Shown here piece by piece: positions 1-8,195 of a DNA stretch of 18,036 nt. The stretch is taken from contig JBBDYD010000143.1 in NCBI GenBank assembly GCA_040901865.1, forward strand, positions 1 to 18,036, read 5' to 3'. Every line of letters begins with the position of its first letter. Position 1 is the first letter of the stretch. The DNA is from JBBDYD01 sp040901865. GTDB lineage: Bacteria > Bacteroidota > Ignavibacteria > UBA10030. The translations under genes and the position numbers were made by a program. The notes under the pieces are model-generated. The model saw only the letters and a list, made by a program, of their open reading frames with translations, did not search any database and was not told where the DNA came from.

Positions 1-2013
1 TTTGATCAAAATGTTCATAGCCGGCCCGGATGTATCTTTGAACGGGTCGCCGACGGTATCTCCCACGACGGTTGCTTTATGTGCATCGGAGCCTTTTCGT
101 TCGCCTTCGACTTCGCCCTTTTCAATTGCCTTCTTGGCATTGTCCCATGCGCCGCCGGCGTTGGCCATCATCAGCGCGAGAAGCACGCCGACGACTGTGG
201 CTCCGGCCAGCATTCCGCCGAGGGCCGCAGGGCCGAGGAGAAACCCAATAATAACGGGAGCAATAACAGCCAGGACCCCGGGGAGAATCATTTCCTTCAA
301 AGCCGCCCTCGTCGAGATGTCCACACACCGGGCTGCGTCAGGTTTGACGCCGGGTCTTCCTTCGAGCAATCCCGGGATTTCGCGGAATTGTCTGCGTATT
401 TCGTCAACCATTTTGCCGGCCGCCCGTCCGACTGAGGTCATGGTAAGGGCCGCGATGAAGAACGGCAAGATGCCGCCGATGAACAGCCCGATGACAACAA
501 GAGGATCCGTGATGATAATTTGAAGCGGAGCCATGCCCTTTTTCAAAAGGCTGATATCAATGGCCTGGGAAAACGCAGCGAACAGGGCCAGGGCGGTCAG
601 GGCAGCCGAGCCGATCGCGAAGCCTTTTCCGATGGCGGCCGTCGTGTTGCCGAGCGCGTCGAGACTGTCGGTAACTTTCCGGACTTCAGGTCCGAGGCCA
701 GCCATTTCGGAGATACCGCCGGCGTTGTCGGCAATGGGTCCGTAAGCGTCGACCGACATGGTAATGCCGACCGTGGCAAGCATGCCGACCGCGGCGATGC
801 CGATGCCGTAGAGTCCTGCGACATCGTTGGAAACATAGATTGCCACACAGATCGCAATGACCGGGAGTGCGGTGGATTCAAGTCCGACTGCCAGACCCTG
901 GATGATGTTCGTGGCTGCGCCGGTTTTGCTCGCGAGGCCGATTCGTTTGACCGGCGGGCCCGATGTGTAGTATTCGGTAATAAGGCCGATCAGAATGCCG
1001 CTGATGGTTCCGAAGAACACCGCCCAAAACACGTTGTTGCTGACATCGTACGACCGGATAATCCAAAGACTGCCGGCAAGAAATATCGCCGCTGCGATGA
1101 AGGTCGAATACCGCAAAGCGGCAGCCGGGGAAAACTGCTTGAGAATGCGCATCGAGATGATTCCGGCAAACGAGGCGACCAGTCCGATTCCCACCAGAAC
1201 GAGCGGGAGGGCCATGAGGATCGACTTGATGCTTTCATCGGCAACGTCGCTCATCGCCTTCAGAATTGTCAATCCCTCTGGAGCAAGCGTGGCTCCTATG
1301 GCGATCGTGGCAATAATTGCGCCAACATAGGATTCGAAGATATCGGCGCCCATCCCCGCCACATCGCCGACATTATCGCCGACGTTGTCGGCAATGACGC
1401 CGGGATTCCTCGGATCATCTTCCGGAATACCCGCTTCAACTTTCCCAACCAGATCGGAGCCAACGTCCGCCGCCTTTGTATAGATGCCTCCTCCGACACG
1501 GGCGAAGAGGGCGATGGAAGAAGCACCCATTGCGAAACCGTTTATGATGCTCGCGTGTGCAGGATCTCCGTACAAAAGAAAGAAAATGCCGACTCCAATA
1601 AGCCCGATGCTTGCAACACTCACCCCCATGACCGCCCCGCCGTCAAAGGCAGTCAGCAATGCCTTGCCCTGATCATGAGAACGCGCGGCTTCCGCCGTGC
1701 GAACATTCGCCCGCGTTGCCGCCTGCATCCCGAAAAACCCCGCTGCGATCGAGCACAAGGCTCCACTCGCATAGGCTGTGGCCGTCTCCCAGCCGAGAGC
1801 GTAGCCGAGAAGCAGGGAAACAACAACGACGAAAATTCCCAGGACAGTGTACTCACGTTTGAGAAATGCCATGGCGCCGACATGGATCTGCCGGGCGATA
1901 TCCTGCATACGTTCGTTGCCTTCGGGAAGACGTTTGATATTGGAATACAGGATAAAAGCGACAATCAATCCGGCTCCGCCGATCCAGGGCGTCCATTGAA
2001 GGAGTTGTTCCAT
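1..2013 (-). CDS. hppA: Membrane-bound ion-translocating pyrophosphatase (3' end cut by window)
   Basis: This is an integral membrane pyrophosphatase that hydrolyses cytoplasmic PPi and uses the energy to pump Na+ and/or H+ out of the cell. The visible 671 residues start at MEQLLQW and run off the left edge, still in frame, close to the expected C terminus. The family substrate site is present: DLVGK and IPEDDPRNP followed by DNVGDNVGD around residues 185-215. GNTTAAIGKG has Ala459 and Gly462 where K+-independent enzymes carry Lys and Thr, so this belongs to the K+-dependent type. The gate glutamate is E227 in FESYVG, the position found in Na+-pumping members, whereas plant-type K+-dependent H+ pumps have it one helical turn later. 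Na+ transport is therefore inferred, not proven. The gene starts 7 bp after the pth stop, with AAGGA about 10 bp upstream, so it is probably the last gene of the prs-rplY-pth-hppA transcript. Confidence 0.97.
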   Translation of the reverse strand, partial: MEQLLQWTPWIGGAGLIVAFILYSNIKRLPEGNERMQDIARQIHVGAMAFLKREYTVLGIFVVVVSLLLGYALGWETATAYASGALCSIAAGFFGMQAATRANVRTAEAARSHDQGKALLTAFDGGAVMGVSVASIGLIGVGIFFLLYGDPAHASIINGFAMGASSIALFARVGGGIYTKAADVGSDLVGKVEAGIPEDDPRNPGVIADNVGDNVGDVAGMGADIFESYVGAIIATIAIGATLAPEGLTILKAMSDVADESIKSILMALPLVLVGIGLVASFAGIISMRILKQFSPAAALRYSTFIAAAIFLAGSLWIIRSYDVSNNVFWAVFFGTISGILIGLITEYYTSGPPVKRIGLASKTGAATNIIQGLAVGLESTALPVIAICVAIYVSNDVAGLYGIGIAAVGMLATVGITMSVDAYGPIADNAGGISEMAGLGPEVRKVTDSLDALGNTTAAIGKGFAIGSAALTALALFAAFSQAIDISLLKKGMAPLQIIITDPLVVIGLFIGGILPFFIAALTMTSVGRAAGKMVDEIRRQFREIPGLLEGRPGVKPDAARCVDISTRAALKEMILPGVLAVIAPVIIGFLLGPAALGGMLAGATVVGVLLALMMANAGGAWDNAKKAIEKGEVEGERKGSDAHKATVVGDTVGDPFKDTSGPAMNILIK

Positions 2014-2020
2014 GAAGAAT

Positions 2021-2611
2021 CTATCCTTTTGGAGAAGGTGGTTTCGTGTTGTAGCGATTCATTGTCTTTGCAAGACCGTCTACGGCAAAGGCCAGCGATG
2101 CTTCGGCTGCGCGGGCAATCATATCGTCGACCAGGGGGCGTTCCGCCGGGCTGAAGGGCGACAAAACATAAGTCGCCATCTGCGTTTTGTCCGCAGGCAT
2201 CCTCTCGGATGCAATGCCACAGCGAAGGCGTGGGAATGAGTTCGACTTTAAGTGATAAATAATGGAATACAATCCATTATGCCCACCATCGCTCCCGTCG
2301 GACCTCAACCGAAGGCGCCCGAGCGGAAGTTGAAAGTCATCGCAGAGAATAAGGAACCGTTCGAGCGGAATGTCGTACCGGTTCCGGATGTCGAGAACGG
2401 CCTCGCCGCTGTTGTTCATATAGGTCAGCGGTTTGACCAGACCGATCTCTTCGTTTTTGAAAGAACCAACCGCAAGACTGTATTCGCCCTTTCCGGGCTT
2501 GAACGGCGTTCTGAGCTGCACAGCGATCCGTTCAACAATGTCAAAACCGATGTTGTGCCGCGTTCGCTCGTATTCTGAACCCGGGTTTCCCAGGCCGACC
2601 AGGCACACCAT
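2021..2611 (-). CDS. pth: Peptidyl-tRNA hydrolase
   Basis: Pth cleaves the ester bond of peptidyl-tRNAs that drop off the ribosome and so recycles tRNA in the cytoplasm. The 196-residue length is normal. Family residues are all visible: GLGNPG with Asn9, RHNIG with catalytic His19, TYMNNSG with Asn66, CDDFQLPLG with the Asp91/92 pair, and GGHNGL with Asn112; these match E. coli N10, H20, N68, D93 and N114. The start ATG lies 12 bp after the rplY stop. The last codons of rplY supply AAGGAG, about 15 bp from the start, so translation may be coupled. The stop is 7 bp from hppA. Pth next to L25/CTC and Prs is a widely conserved arrangement. Confidence 0.98.
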   Translation of the reverse strand: MVCLVGLGNPGSEYERTRHNIGFDIVERIAVQLRTPFKPGKGEYSLAVGSFKNEEIGLVKPLTYMNNSGEAVLDIRNRYDIPLERFLILCDDFQLPLGRLRLRSDGSDGGHNGLYSIIYHLKSNSFPRLRCGIASERMPADKTQMATYVLSPFSPAERPLVDDMIARAAEASLAFAVDGLAKTMNRYNTKPPSPKG

Positions 2612-2623
2612 ACGGGAAAATCA

Positions 2624-3340
2624 CTACTCCTTCTTTTTCTCTTCTTTCTTCTTCTCTTCCTTCTTTTCCTTGCCTGCTTCAGCCGGCGCTGCACCTTCGA
2701 CACCCTCCTCAGGTTTCTTGCCGCGCGCGATAACTTCCGGCTCCGCCACCGCTTCTGCCGCCGCAACAGCGACAGTAGGCTCCGGCTCCTTCAGAATCGT
2801 GGGTGGTACAACCGCAGCCACCGTACTGGATTCGTTCTCCAGGACCCTCACATTCGGGATGGATAGTTCCTTCACGTGAATCGAAGTATTGACCTTAAGC
2901 CCTTCCACGTTGATTTCAATGTGATCCGGAATGTACTTGGGGAGACAGCTCACGCGAAGTCTGTGCATCACATGCTGAAGGGTCCCGCCGTCTTTGACGC
3001 CCTGGGGGATGCCTTGCAATACAACGGGCACTTCAATGGTTAATTCCTCATCGGCATTTAATCCAAAGAGATCGAAATGCACGGGCTTTTCCGTCACCGG
3101 ATCGAACTGGATATCCCTCAGGATGCAAGTGTGCGACGACCCGTCATCGAGTTTCAGATTGATCACATGGGTGGCAGATGTTCTGAAGAGTGGCTGAAGA
3201 ATAAGTTCATTCATTGACACCGGTATATTCTTCTGGCCGTGCCCGTAATACACGCCGGGGACTTTTCCCGTCGCCCGGACCGATTTCACGCGCTTGCCCA
3301 ACTCTTTGCGGATTTCCGCGTTAATAGTTATTTCAGACAT
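2624..3340 (-). CDS. rplY: 50S ribosomal protein L25, long CTC (general stress) form
   Basis: L25/CTC binds 5S rRNA in the large ribosomal subunit. The 238 residues divide into an N-terminal L25 domain (about 1-92, with RKELGK, GKVPGVYYG and HFDLF), a C-terminal beta domain of the TL5/CTC type (about 95-180, with VPVVLQGIPQGVKDGG and HIEINVEGLKV), and a disordered tail. The tail (about 181-238) changes from Pro/Ala/Val-rich to a Lys/Glu run ending in KKEEKKKE. At DNA level this is a purine-rich, slippage-prone stretch. Similar charged tails occur in many long L25 proteins, so it is unusual only in length. The gene lies 18 bp downstream of prs and 12 bp upstream of pth. Confidence 0.96.
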   Translation of the reverse strand: MSEITINAEIRKELGKRVKSVRATGKVPGVYYGHGQKNIPVSMNELILQPLFRTSATHVINLKLDDGSSHTCILRDIQFDPVTEKPVHFDLFGLNADEELTIEVPVVLQGIPQGVKDGGTLQHVMHRLRVSCLPKYIPDHIEINVEGLKVNTSIHVKELSIPNVRVLENESSTVAAVVPPTILKEPEPTVAVAAAEAVAEPEVIARGKKPEEGVEGAAPAEAGKEKKEEKKKEEKKKE

Positions 3341-3358
3341 GGTACTGCTCCTCTCGTT

Positions 3359-4294
3359 TCATCCTTTGTCAATATCAAACAGCGAACTGATGGACTGGTT
3401 GTTATGGGTGCGAAGAATTGCTTCGGCAAATAACTTGGCCGCAGTCCGCACCTCAATTTTTCCTGAACTCTGAACTGGAATCGAATCGGTAACAACAATC
3501 TCCTTGATCGGCGTTTTTGCAATCAGCTCCAGGGCATGGCCAGAGAGAATCGGATGAGTGCAGGCGCCGTACACATCCAGTGCTCCGTGTTCCTTGAGCG
3601 CCTGGGCCGCATTGCAAAAAGTGCCGGCGGTGTCGATAAGGTCGTCCACAATGAGAATGTTTCTTCCTTCGACTTCACCGATGATATTCATCACTTCGGC
3701 CTCGTTCTGCCTTGGCCGGCGCTTATCGATCAGGATCAGGTCGGATTCCAGCCTTTTGGCGTACGAGCGGGCCATCTTGATCCCTCCAACATCCGGAGAG
3801 GCGACGGCCAGGTTCGGAATTTTCTTTTTGCGAAAATGGTCCGTAAAGATTGCCGACGCGTACAAATGGTCCACCGGAATGTCAAAGAATCCCTGGATCT
3901 GCGGCGCGTGCAAATCCATCGTAATGACCCTGTCGGCTCCTGCAGCCGTAATCAGGTTGGCCACAAGTTTCGCCGTGACCGAAACGCGGGGCTGGTCCTT
4001 TCGATCCTGCCGGGCGTATCCAAAATACGGTATGACTGCCGTCAATCGCCGGGCGGAAGCGCGTCGCGCGGCATCCATCAAAACAAGCAACTCGAGCAGG
4101 TTCTCTGCCGGCGGCTGGGTCGATTGAATAATAAAGACATCGTGCCCGCGAATGTTGTCGGCGTATTTGACCCAAACCTCGCCGTCACTGAAATTCTTGA
4201 TCTCGACTTCACCCAACTGAACGTCGGCTGCCTTCGCAATGCGCTCGGCAAGCGGTTGATTGGCCCGGCCTGAGAAGATTTTCAAGGTGCTCAT
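3359..4294 (-). CDS. prs: Ribose-phosphate pyrophosphokinase (PRPP synthetase)
   Basis: Prs transfers the pyrophosphate group of ATP to ribose 5-phosphate, giving PRPP for purine, pyrimidine, NAD, histidine and tryptophan synthesis. With the start at MSTLKIFSG it has 311 residues, typical of class I enzymes. An ATG 93 bp further upstream would add a 31-residue extension absent from the family and running into tRNA-like DNA, so I reject it. Visible motifs are FSDGE, the ATP loop YARQDRK, the metal/active-site histidine in MDLHAPQIQGFF, and the PRPP-binding loop DDLIDTAGT near residue 220. The gene lies 105 bp downstream of tRNA-Gln and opens the prs-rplY-pth-hppA series. It supplies the PRPP consumed by the trp pathway, whose trpA is elsewhere in this window. 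Confidence 0.97.
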   Translation of the reverse strand: MSTLKIFSGRANQPLAERIAKAADVQLGEVEIKNFSDGEVWVKYADNIRGHDVFIIQSTQPPAENLLELLVLMDAARRASARRLTAVIPYFGYARQDRKDQPRVSVTAKLVANLITAAGADRVITMDLHAPQIQGFFDIPVDHLYASAIFTDHFRKKKIPNLAVASPDVGGIKMARSYAKRLESDLILIDKRRPRQNEAEVMNIIGEVEGRNILIVDDLIDTAGTFCNAAQALKEHGALDVYGACTHPILSGHALELIAKTPIKEIVVTDSIPVQSSGKIEVRTAAKLFAEAILRTHNNQSISSLFDIDKG

Positions 4295-4323
4295 GCGATC
4301 TCGGGTTGCAAATTCGCTGATTG

Positions 4324-4378
4324 CGCTGGGGTGCCAGGAGCTCCAAAGGCCGCTGTCCCGCTTCTGGCTTCCGCTCCA
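4324..4378 (-). pseudogene. Truncated tRNA-Gln remnant, downstream of the intact gene
   Basis: Reading the minus strand, this stretch copies the neighbouring tRNA-Gln but has lost the T arm. The block CAGCGGCCTTTGGAGC, which includes the whole anticodon loop with UUG, is identical over 16 bases. The 5' end (TGGAGCG against TGGGGCG) and the 3' end (ACCCCAGCG against GCCCCAGCG), including part of the flank, also align. The variable and T-arm portion is collapsed by about 17 bases and the D arm is disrupted, so it cannot fold as a standard tRNA. A decayed tandem duplication is the simplest reading. It sits in the leader of prs. Confidence 0.6.
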
Positions 4379-4399
4379 ACCAGACAATGCCTGATCTCG

Positions 4400-4471
<72 letters not shown>

Positions 4472-4475
4472 ATGT

Positions 4476-4530
4476 CTGCCCAGGGCGGGATTCCAAGAGG
4501 CGGAACCTTGCCACGATGGTCACGCCTCAA
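4476..4530 (-). pseudogene. Degenerate tRNA-like remnant, upstream of tRNA-Gln
   Basis: On the minus strand the 5' part reads TGAGGCGTGACCATCGTGG followed by CAAGG. It aligns with the tRNA-Gln 5' half (TGGGGCGTAGCCAAGTGGTAAGG) with few changes, and even the preceding flank matches (AGACGT against AGACAT). After an altered anticodon arm it jumps to CCCGCCC, again without a T arm. A third, weaker fragment may lie at about 4541-4575 (GAATCCCAGCCAGGG). This looks like an old tandem tRNA array in which only the middle member survives. The alignment was made by eye. Confidence 0.45.
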
Positions 4531-4623
4531 CGTCTACCGGAACCCTGGCTGGGATTCAAAAATGCCTGCTCGGAATGAAAACCCTGGAAGTCGAGTGCCA
4601 AGCGTGGGCCCACATTTGTGGGC

Positions 4624-4657
4624 AAAAAACAAAACCCAACTCGTATTTGAGTTGGGC
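4624..4657 (-). terminator. Rho-independent terminator of the M14 peptidase gene
   Basis: On the minus strand an 8-bp stem CCCAACTC/GAGTTGGG with a 6-nt loop (4635-4656) is followed by TTTTGTTTTTT. This is a strong intrinsic terminator about 50 bp beyond the peptidase stop. A second hairpin, GCCCAC/GTGGGC with a 4-nt loop, follows directly at 4608-4623 but has no T-tract of its own. The pair separates the peptidase transcript from tRNA-Gln and prs. Confidence 0.85.
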
Positions 4658-4708
4658 AAAAAATATACGCAAAAAACGCGCGGGAGTCAATCTGAAATAA
4701 GTCGAATG

Positions 4709-7312
4709 TCAGTTCCGCTCGGGGAGAAAGAAGATGGCGTTCAAGAGCATTTTTTGATGTCCGGTCCAGAACATTCGAAACGTCATGTTTTCCGCGGCGA
4801 GAACAATGTGCCCCCGCCCAAGCGGGAAATCCATCAGATATCCGGAATCGGCTACCTTCTGGGTCCGTTCCTTCGGCGCATAACCGCTAACGCTTCCCGT
4901 ACCCGGTGCAAAACGAACGACGGAATGGGCCTTTTCTGAGAGTAGCAGAGACGGGCCATCTCCTTTGAACACAAAGACATCCCGATCATAACCAAACCCG
5001 ATCACGTGAGTGGTATCAACCACTGCTTTGAAAACAGTCCCGGGAATCCTGGCCAGACGATCCGATTCTTCTTTTTCGTACACCGTCTGCCTCTTGACGA
5101 TTTCCTGCTTCTTTTTTTCTTCCTCCGTCTCTTCTTTGGATTTATCGCCCTCTTTGCGGTCGGTCTCGAGCAGAATGGAGGTGAGGCCTGACTGGTTCTT
5201 TGTCAGAAATCGGGCTCCGTTTTCGATGCCGATGAGAATACCTCCCCGGGAAACCCAATGCTTCATTTCTGCAACAAGGCCGCTGTCGATTACCCCGCGA
5301 TAACGTCCGTCAGGCATCAGGAGAACGTCGTAGTCCGAGAGGTCAACCGAACCAAGGTTGGATACTCGGATAGCCGTAAACGGCAGTTCGTACTCCCGGT
5401 CGAACATGAACCAAAGCTCGCCGAAGTCGTTCGGACTGACAGGAGTGTCCGTGAGCATCGCGATGCGGGGGTTTTTCATCGGACGAACTGAATTCGATCC
5501 AAGGTCGATACCCTGATCGGTTAAGCCGGTGTGAACGGCGATGATGTCGACGGCATACCGCCCGGCGGCGTTGTTCACCAACGCGTGCAAGGAATCTCTG
5601 TTTCCCGTGACAAACGCTATGAGGGTCCCTGGGCGGAATAAGCGTCCCGACATACCGAAAGACTTTGAAGCGAATGAAAGGTTCACACCGTGTCGCATCA
5701 GAAATCCGGCAACATTGATTGACGCGTCGCGTTCCCAGGGAATGAGGTAGGCAACACGTGCTGTGCCTCCGACAACCCTGCCCGTGACCACCGGCGGTTC
5801 GGAGAGCTTAGAGGCAGAAGAGGGGAGTGGCGCGTCTGTGGTATAGGCGGTGAGGCCATACGCCACCGGAAGGGACCATGCTGACACATCATAAAAGAAC
5901 GTGTCCTTTGCGGTCGCCTCGGGTTCAAGGAGGGCTTTCGCCAGCCGGCTTTGCGGCTGGGCAAGCGAAACGAAATACGTGCCCGCAGGAAATTCCTCCC
6001 GTGTCGTTTTTCCTGAGAAGAATTTCTGTGCATCGGAGCGGAGGGGATCGCTTAAGCGGTGAACCTCGATCCCCTGATGGTGAAGCAGGGTGACCATACG
6101 GGCAGCGCGGCCGGGATCCGATCCTTCAGGGATCACGAACGCCTTGATGCGCGATGGCATTCGAAGCGCAGACTCCCAATAGCGGGAGAAATCATTCAAC
6201 CGTTCGCGGCGATGACGGAGCGTTGTCGTGAGCGTTGCCATTCCTGTGAGAAAATGATTCCGCGCCCGTTCCTCGAGCGTGAGCAAAGCTCCCGTTGGTT
6301 TTCGAATCGCAACACCGCCCATTGAATGACCGGCCTGCTCATACGTCATGCCGATGGCCCCGTTGAACGTCGGCCACGAGTCTCCGTATCCGGGATAGAA
6401 TAAATCGAAATATTCGCCTGTGTAGTACGGAATGCCAAACCGGTCAAGCGCTTCCGCGTTTCCCTTTCCGTAGATTGCGCCCCACGTCCGAACTTCCTCC
6501 GGGAATGCTTCGTGAAGCGGCACGGCTGCGGGGAAGAAGAAATATGAACTCCGGTACCCCATCTCGTGGAAGTCGACATGTACGTGAGGCATCCATCGGC
6601 GGTACAGAGCGATCCGGGCTCTGGTTTCACCCTGGGTCATCCAGGACCAGTCACGGTTCAGATCGAAATAATAATGATTCGTTCTCCCTCCGGGCCAGGG
6701 CTCATGGTGCTCCGCGGCGTCGGGATTTGGATTCGGCTCTACGCCCACGGCCCCGTTGATCCATCGGACATATCGCTCACGACCGTCAGGATTGACATTC
6801 GGATCGATGAGAATGATCAAACTATCCAGGAGGGCTGTTGTCTGCGGATCGGTCCCTGCGCACAATTGATATGCGGTCATGAGCGCGGCCTCGGGAGAGG
6901 AAGACTCGTTCCCATGGACTCCGTAGGAAAACCAGACGATTCCCGGACTCTCCGCCGAGGTCTTTTGCCTGTCAGTACTGCCCGACCGGCGGGGGTCGGT
7001 GAGCCGAAGGTTATCGGCCCGGATGCTCTCGATCTTCGCAAGATTCCCTGGCGAGCTGATGATCAGGAGCTGAAGAGCCCGGTGTTCATACGTCTCCCCG
7101 TATACAACCCGCTTTATCCTGTCGGAAGAACCCACGAGCGCATCAATGACCCTTTCGAGGCCGCGATAGTCCGTAAATCGATCGCCGATCTTGTATCCCA
7201 GAACATCGACAGGTTTTGGAATTGCAGGATTGTATGATGCGTCGGGAATGTAGGCTTCTTGGGCCCAGGCCTGTGTTGAGATTAACAACAGGAGCAACAA
7301 GCTGGTTTTCAT
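4709..7312 (-). CDS. Secreted M14-family zinc carboxypeptidase-like protein with C-terminal amidotransferase-like region
   Basis: This 867-residue protein begins with a signal peptide (MKTSLLLLLLISTQAWA, cleavage after about residue 17), so it is exported. The M14 zinc-peptidase domain spans about 40-370. GVHGNE gives zinc ligands His133 and Glu136, DFHE gives the third ligand His249, DLNRDW holds the substrate-binding Asn219-Arg220 pair, and GMTYEQAG provides the catalytic Glu325. All key residues are present, so an active metallopeptidase is expected; its substrate is unknown. Residues about 615-700 and 825-865 resemble the class I glutamine-amidotransferase-like fold that ends many large Bacteroidota M14 proteins. 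They are interrupted by a Lys/Glu-rich stretch at about 719-750. I see no clear Cys-His-Glu triad, so that part is probably non-catalytic. GGAG lies about 7 bp before the ATG. The gene is monocistronic and divergent from bioY. Confidence 0.9.
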   Translation of the reverse strand: MKTSLLLLLLISTQAWAQEAYIPDASYNPAIPKPVDVLGYKIGDRFTDYRGLERVIDALVGSSDRIKRVVYGETYEHRALQLLIISSPGNLAKIESIRADNLRLTDPRRSGSTDRQKTSAESPGIVWFSYGVHGNESSSPEAALMTAYQLCAGTDPQTTALLDSLIILIDPNVNPDGRERYVRWINGAVGVEPNPNPDAAEHHEPWPGGRTNHYYFDLNRDWSWMTQGETRARIALYRRWMPHVHVDFHEMGYRSSYFFFPAAVPLHEAFPEEVRTWGAIYGKGNAEALDRFGIPYYTGEYFDLFYPGYGDSWPTFNGAIGMTYEQAGHSMGGVAIRKPTGALLTLEERARNHFLTGMATLTTTLRHRRERLNDFSRYWESALRMPSRIKAFVIPEGSDPGRAARMVTLLHHQGIEVHRLSDPLRSDAQKFFSGKTTREEFPAGTYFVSLAQPQSRLAKALLEPEATAKDTFFYDVSAWSLPVAYGLTAYTTDAPLPSSASKLSEPPVVTGRVVGGTARVAYLIPWERDASINVAGFLMRHGVNLSFASKSFGMSGRLFRPGTLIAFVTGNRDSLHALVNNAAGRYAVDIIAVHTGLTDQGIDLGSNSVRPMKNPRIAMLTDTPVSPNDFGELWFMFDREYELPFTAIRVSNLGSVDLSDYDVLLMPDGRYRGVIDSGLVAEMKHWVSRGGILIGIENGARFLTKNQSGLTSILLETDRKEGDKSKEETEEEKKKQEIVKRQTVYEKEESDRLARIPGTVFKAVVDTTHVIGFGYDRDVFVFKGDGPSLLLSEKAHSVVRFAPGTGSVSGYAPKERTQKVADSGYLMDFPLGRGHIVLAAENMTFRMFWTGHQKMLLNAIFFLPERN

Positions 7313-7370
7313 TCGGACTCCGGAGGATTACTCCGCGGAATTTCAGCGGAAATCGCTTGAGAAGCAATGA

Positions 7371-7399
7371 TTGATTTCTTTTCGACATTTCGCTATGTT
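7371..7399 (+). promoter_or_regulatory. Probable promoter of bioY
   Basis: TTGATT and TATGTT are separated by 17 bp, a good sigma-70-like pair. The second element read as TATGTTGG is also one base from the Bacteroidota consensus TAnnTTTG. Transcription would start near 7406, about 27 bp before the bioY ATG. The same 120-bp spacer must hold the promoter of the divergent peptidase gene, which I could not place. No biotin operator was recognised. Confidence 0.5.
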
Positions 7400-7432
7400 G
7401 GTGTGTCCAATCCGGCGAAGAAAGGAAGTCGA

Positions 7433-8002
7433 ATGTCTGATACAAAACCCCTGGCTGTTCGGTATCTCAGTCTGACCAGCGACCATGCTGTTTCGCAGGT
7501 ATTCTGGATCGCAACGTTTGCAATCCTCACGGCGGTCGGTGCTCAGCTCGAGATCCCGTTAAAACCGGTCCCGTATACGTTGCAGACATTGTTTGTCCTC
7601 TTGGCGGGCGCTCTGCTCGGTCCTCGAAATGGGTTCATCAGCATGAGTCTGTATCTGGTAATGGGACTTGTCGGCTTGCCGGTCTTTTCGTCAGCGGGAT
7701 TTGGCATCGCAAAAATCCTGGGCCCCACTGGCGGATATCTCCTGGCATTTCCGCTCGCCGCATTTGTTGTCGGTTCTCTTGTGCATTCCAGGAGTCACAT
7801 CGCATGGTCCGTGATTGCCATGGTCTCCGGGCTCCTTATCATTTTCACGATGGGGTCAATTCAGCTGGCGCTGGTGATGGGGATGAGCTTTTCGGATGCA
7901 TTCTCCGCCGGGTTTCTGATTTTTTCCTGGTGGGATTTGCTGAAGTTGGCGGCGGCAACGGCTATCTACCGGCAACTTCGCAAGAAGTCCCCCGCCTCAT
8001 AA
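7433..8002 (+). CDS. bioY: Biotin transporter BioY (ECF substrate-binding S component)
   Basis: BioY is the membrane protein that binds biotin in energy-coupling-factor transporters. The 189 residues form about six hydrophobic segments and carry the family pattern KPVPYTLQTLFVLLAGALLG at 44-63, followed by SLYLVMGLVGLPVF and GPTGGYLLAFPLAA (98-111). The start at MSDTKPL is chosen because GGAAG lies just upstream; a start 66 bp earlier has no ribosome site and would overlap the promoter. No bioM/bioN (EcfA/EcfT) genes are nearby, so it either uses shared ECF modules encoded elsewhere or works alone, as described for some BioY proteins. A terminator follows, so the gene is transcribed alone. 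The cell probably scavenges biotin. Confidence 0.95.
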   Translation: MSDTKPLAVRYLSLTSDHAVSQVFWIATFAILTAVGAQLEIPLKPVPYTLQTLFVLLAGALLGPRNGFISMSLYLVMGLVGLPVFSSAGFGIAKILGPTGGYLLAFPLAAFVVGSLVHSRSHIAWSVIAMVSGLLIIFTMGSIQLALVMGMSFSDAFSAGFLIFSWWDLLKLAAATAIYRQLRKKSPAS

Positions 8003-8031
8003 GCGAAGAGAATATGCTTCAAATGAAGAGG

Positions 8032-8064
8032 GCCACTTCGTTTGAAGTGGCTTTCTGTGTTTTT
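8032..8064 (+). terminator. Rho-independent terminator after bioY
   Basis: An 8-bp perfect stem GCCACTTC/GAAGTGGC with a GTTT loop is followed by TTTCTGTGTTTTT. It lies 30 bp beyond the bioY stop and separates it from the desaturase gene. Confidence 0.85.
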
Positions 8065-8195
8065 CAGGGCCTTCCGAAGTGATGAAAAGAAAACGAACTT
8101 TCGCATCAAGGAATTGCTATTGCGGCCCGGATAACAGGCCCTGTTCCCTGGTTTCTATTCAGATTGGTAATGACACTTGATGAGGGGGTATGACT

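Noticed and set aside
520..2154. 544-codon open frame on the plus strand
   Set aside because: It lies antisense to hppA and pth, whose family motifs are intact. The protein is Asp/Arg/Gly-rich without any recognisable domain, a usual shadow of a GC-rich membrane protein gene.
3536..4273. 245-codon plus-strand frame
   Set aside because: Complete antisense overlap with prs, which has all PRPP synthetase motifs; no ribosome site.
4604..4623. Terminator for a plus-strand transcript
   Set aside because: The hairpin is followed by A-runs, not T-runs, on the plus strand; the signals fit only minus-strand termination.
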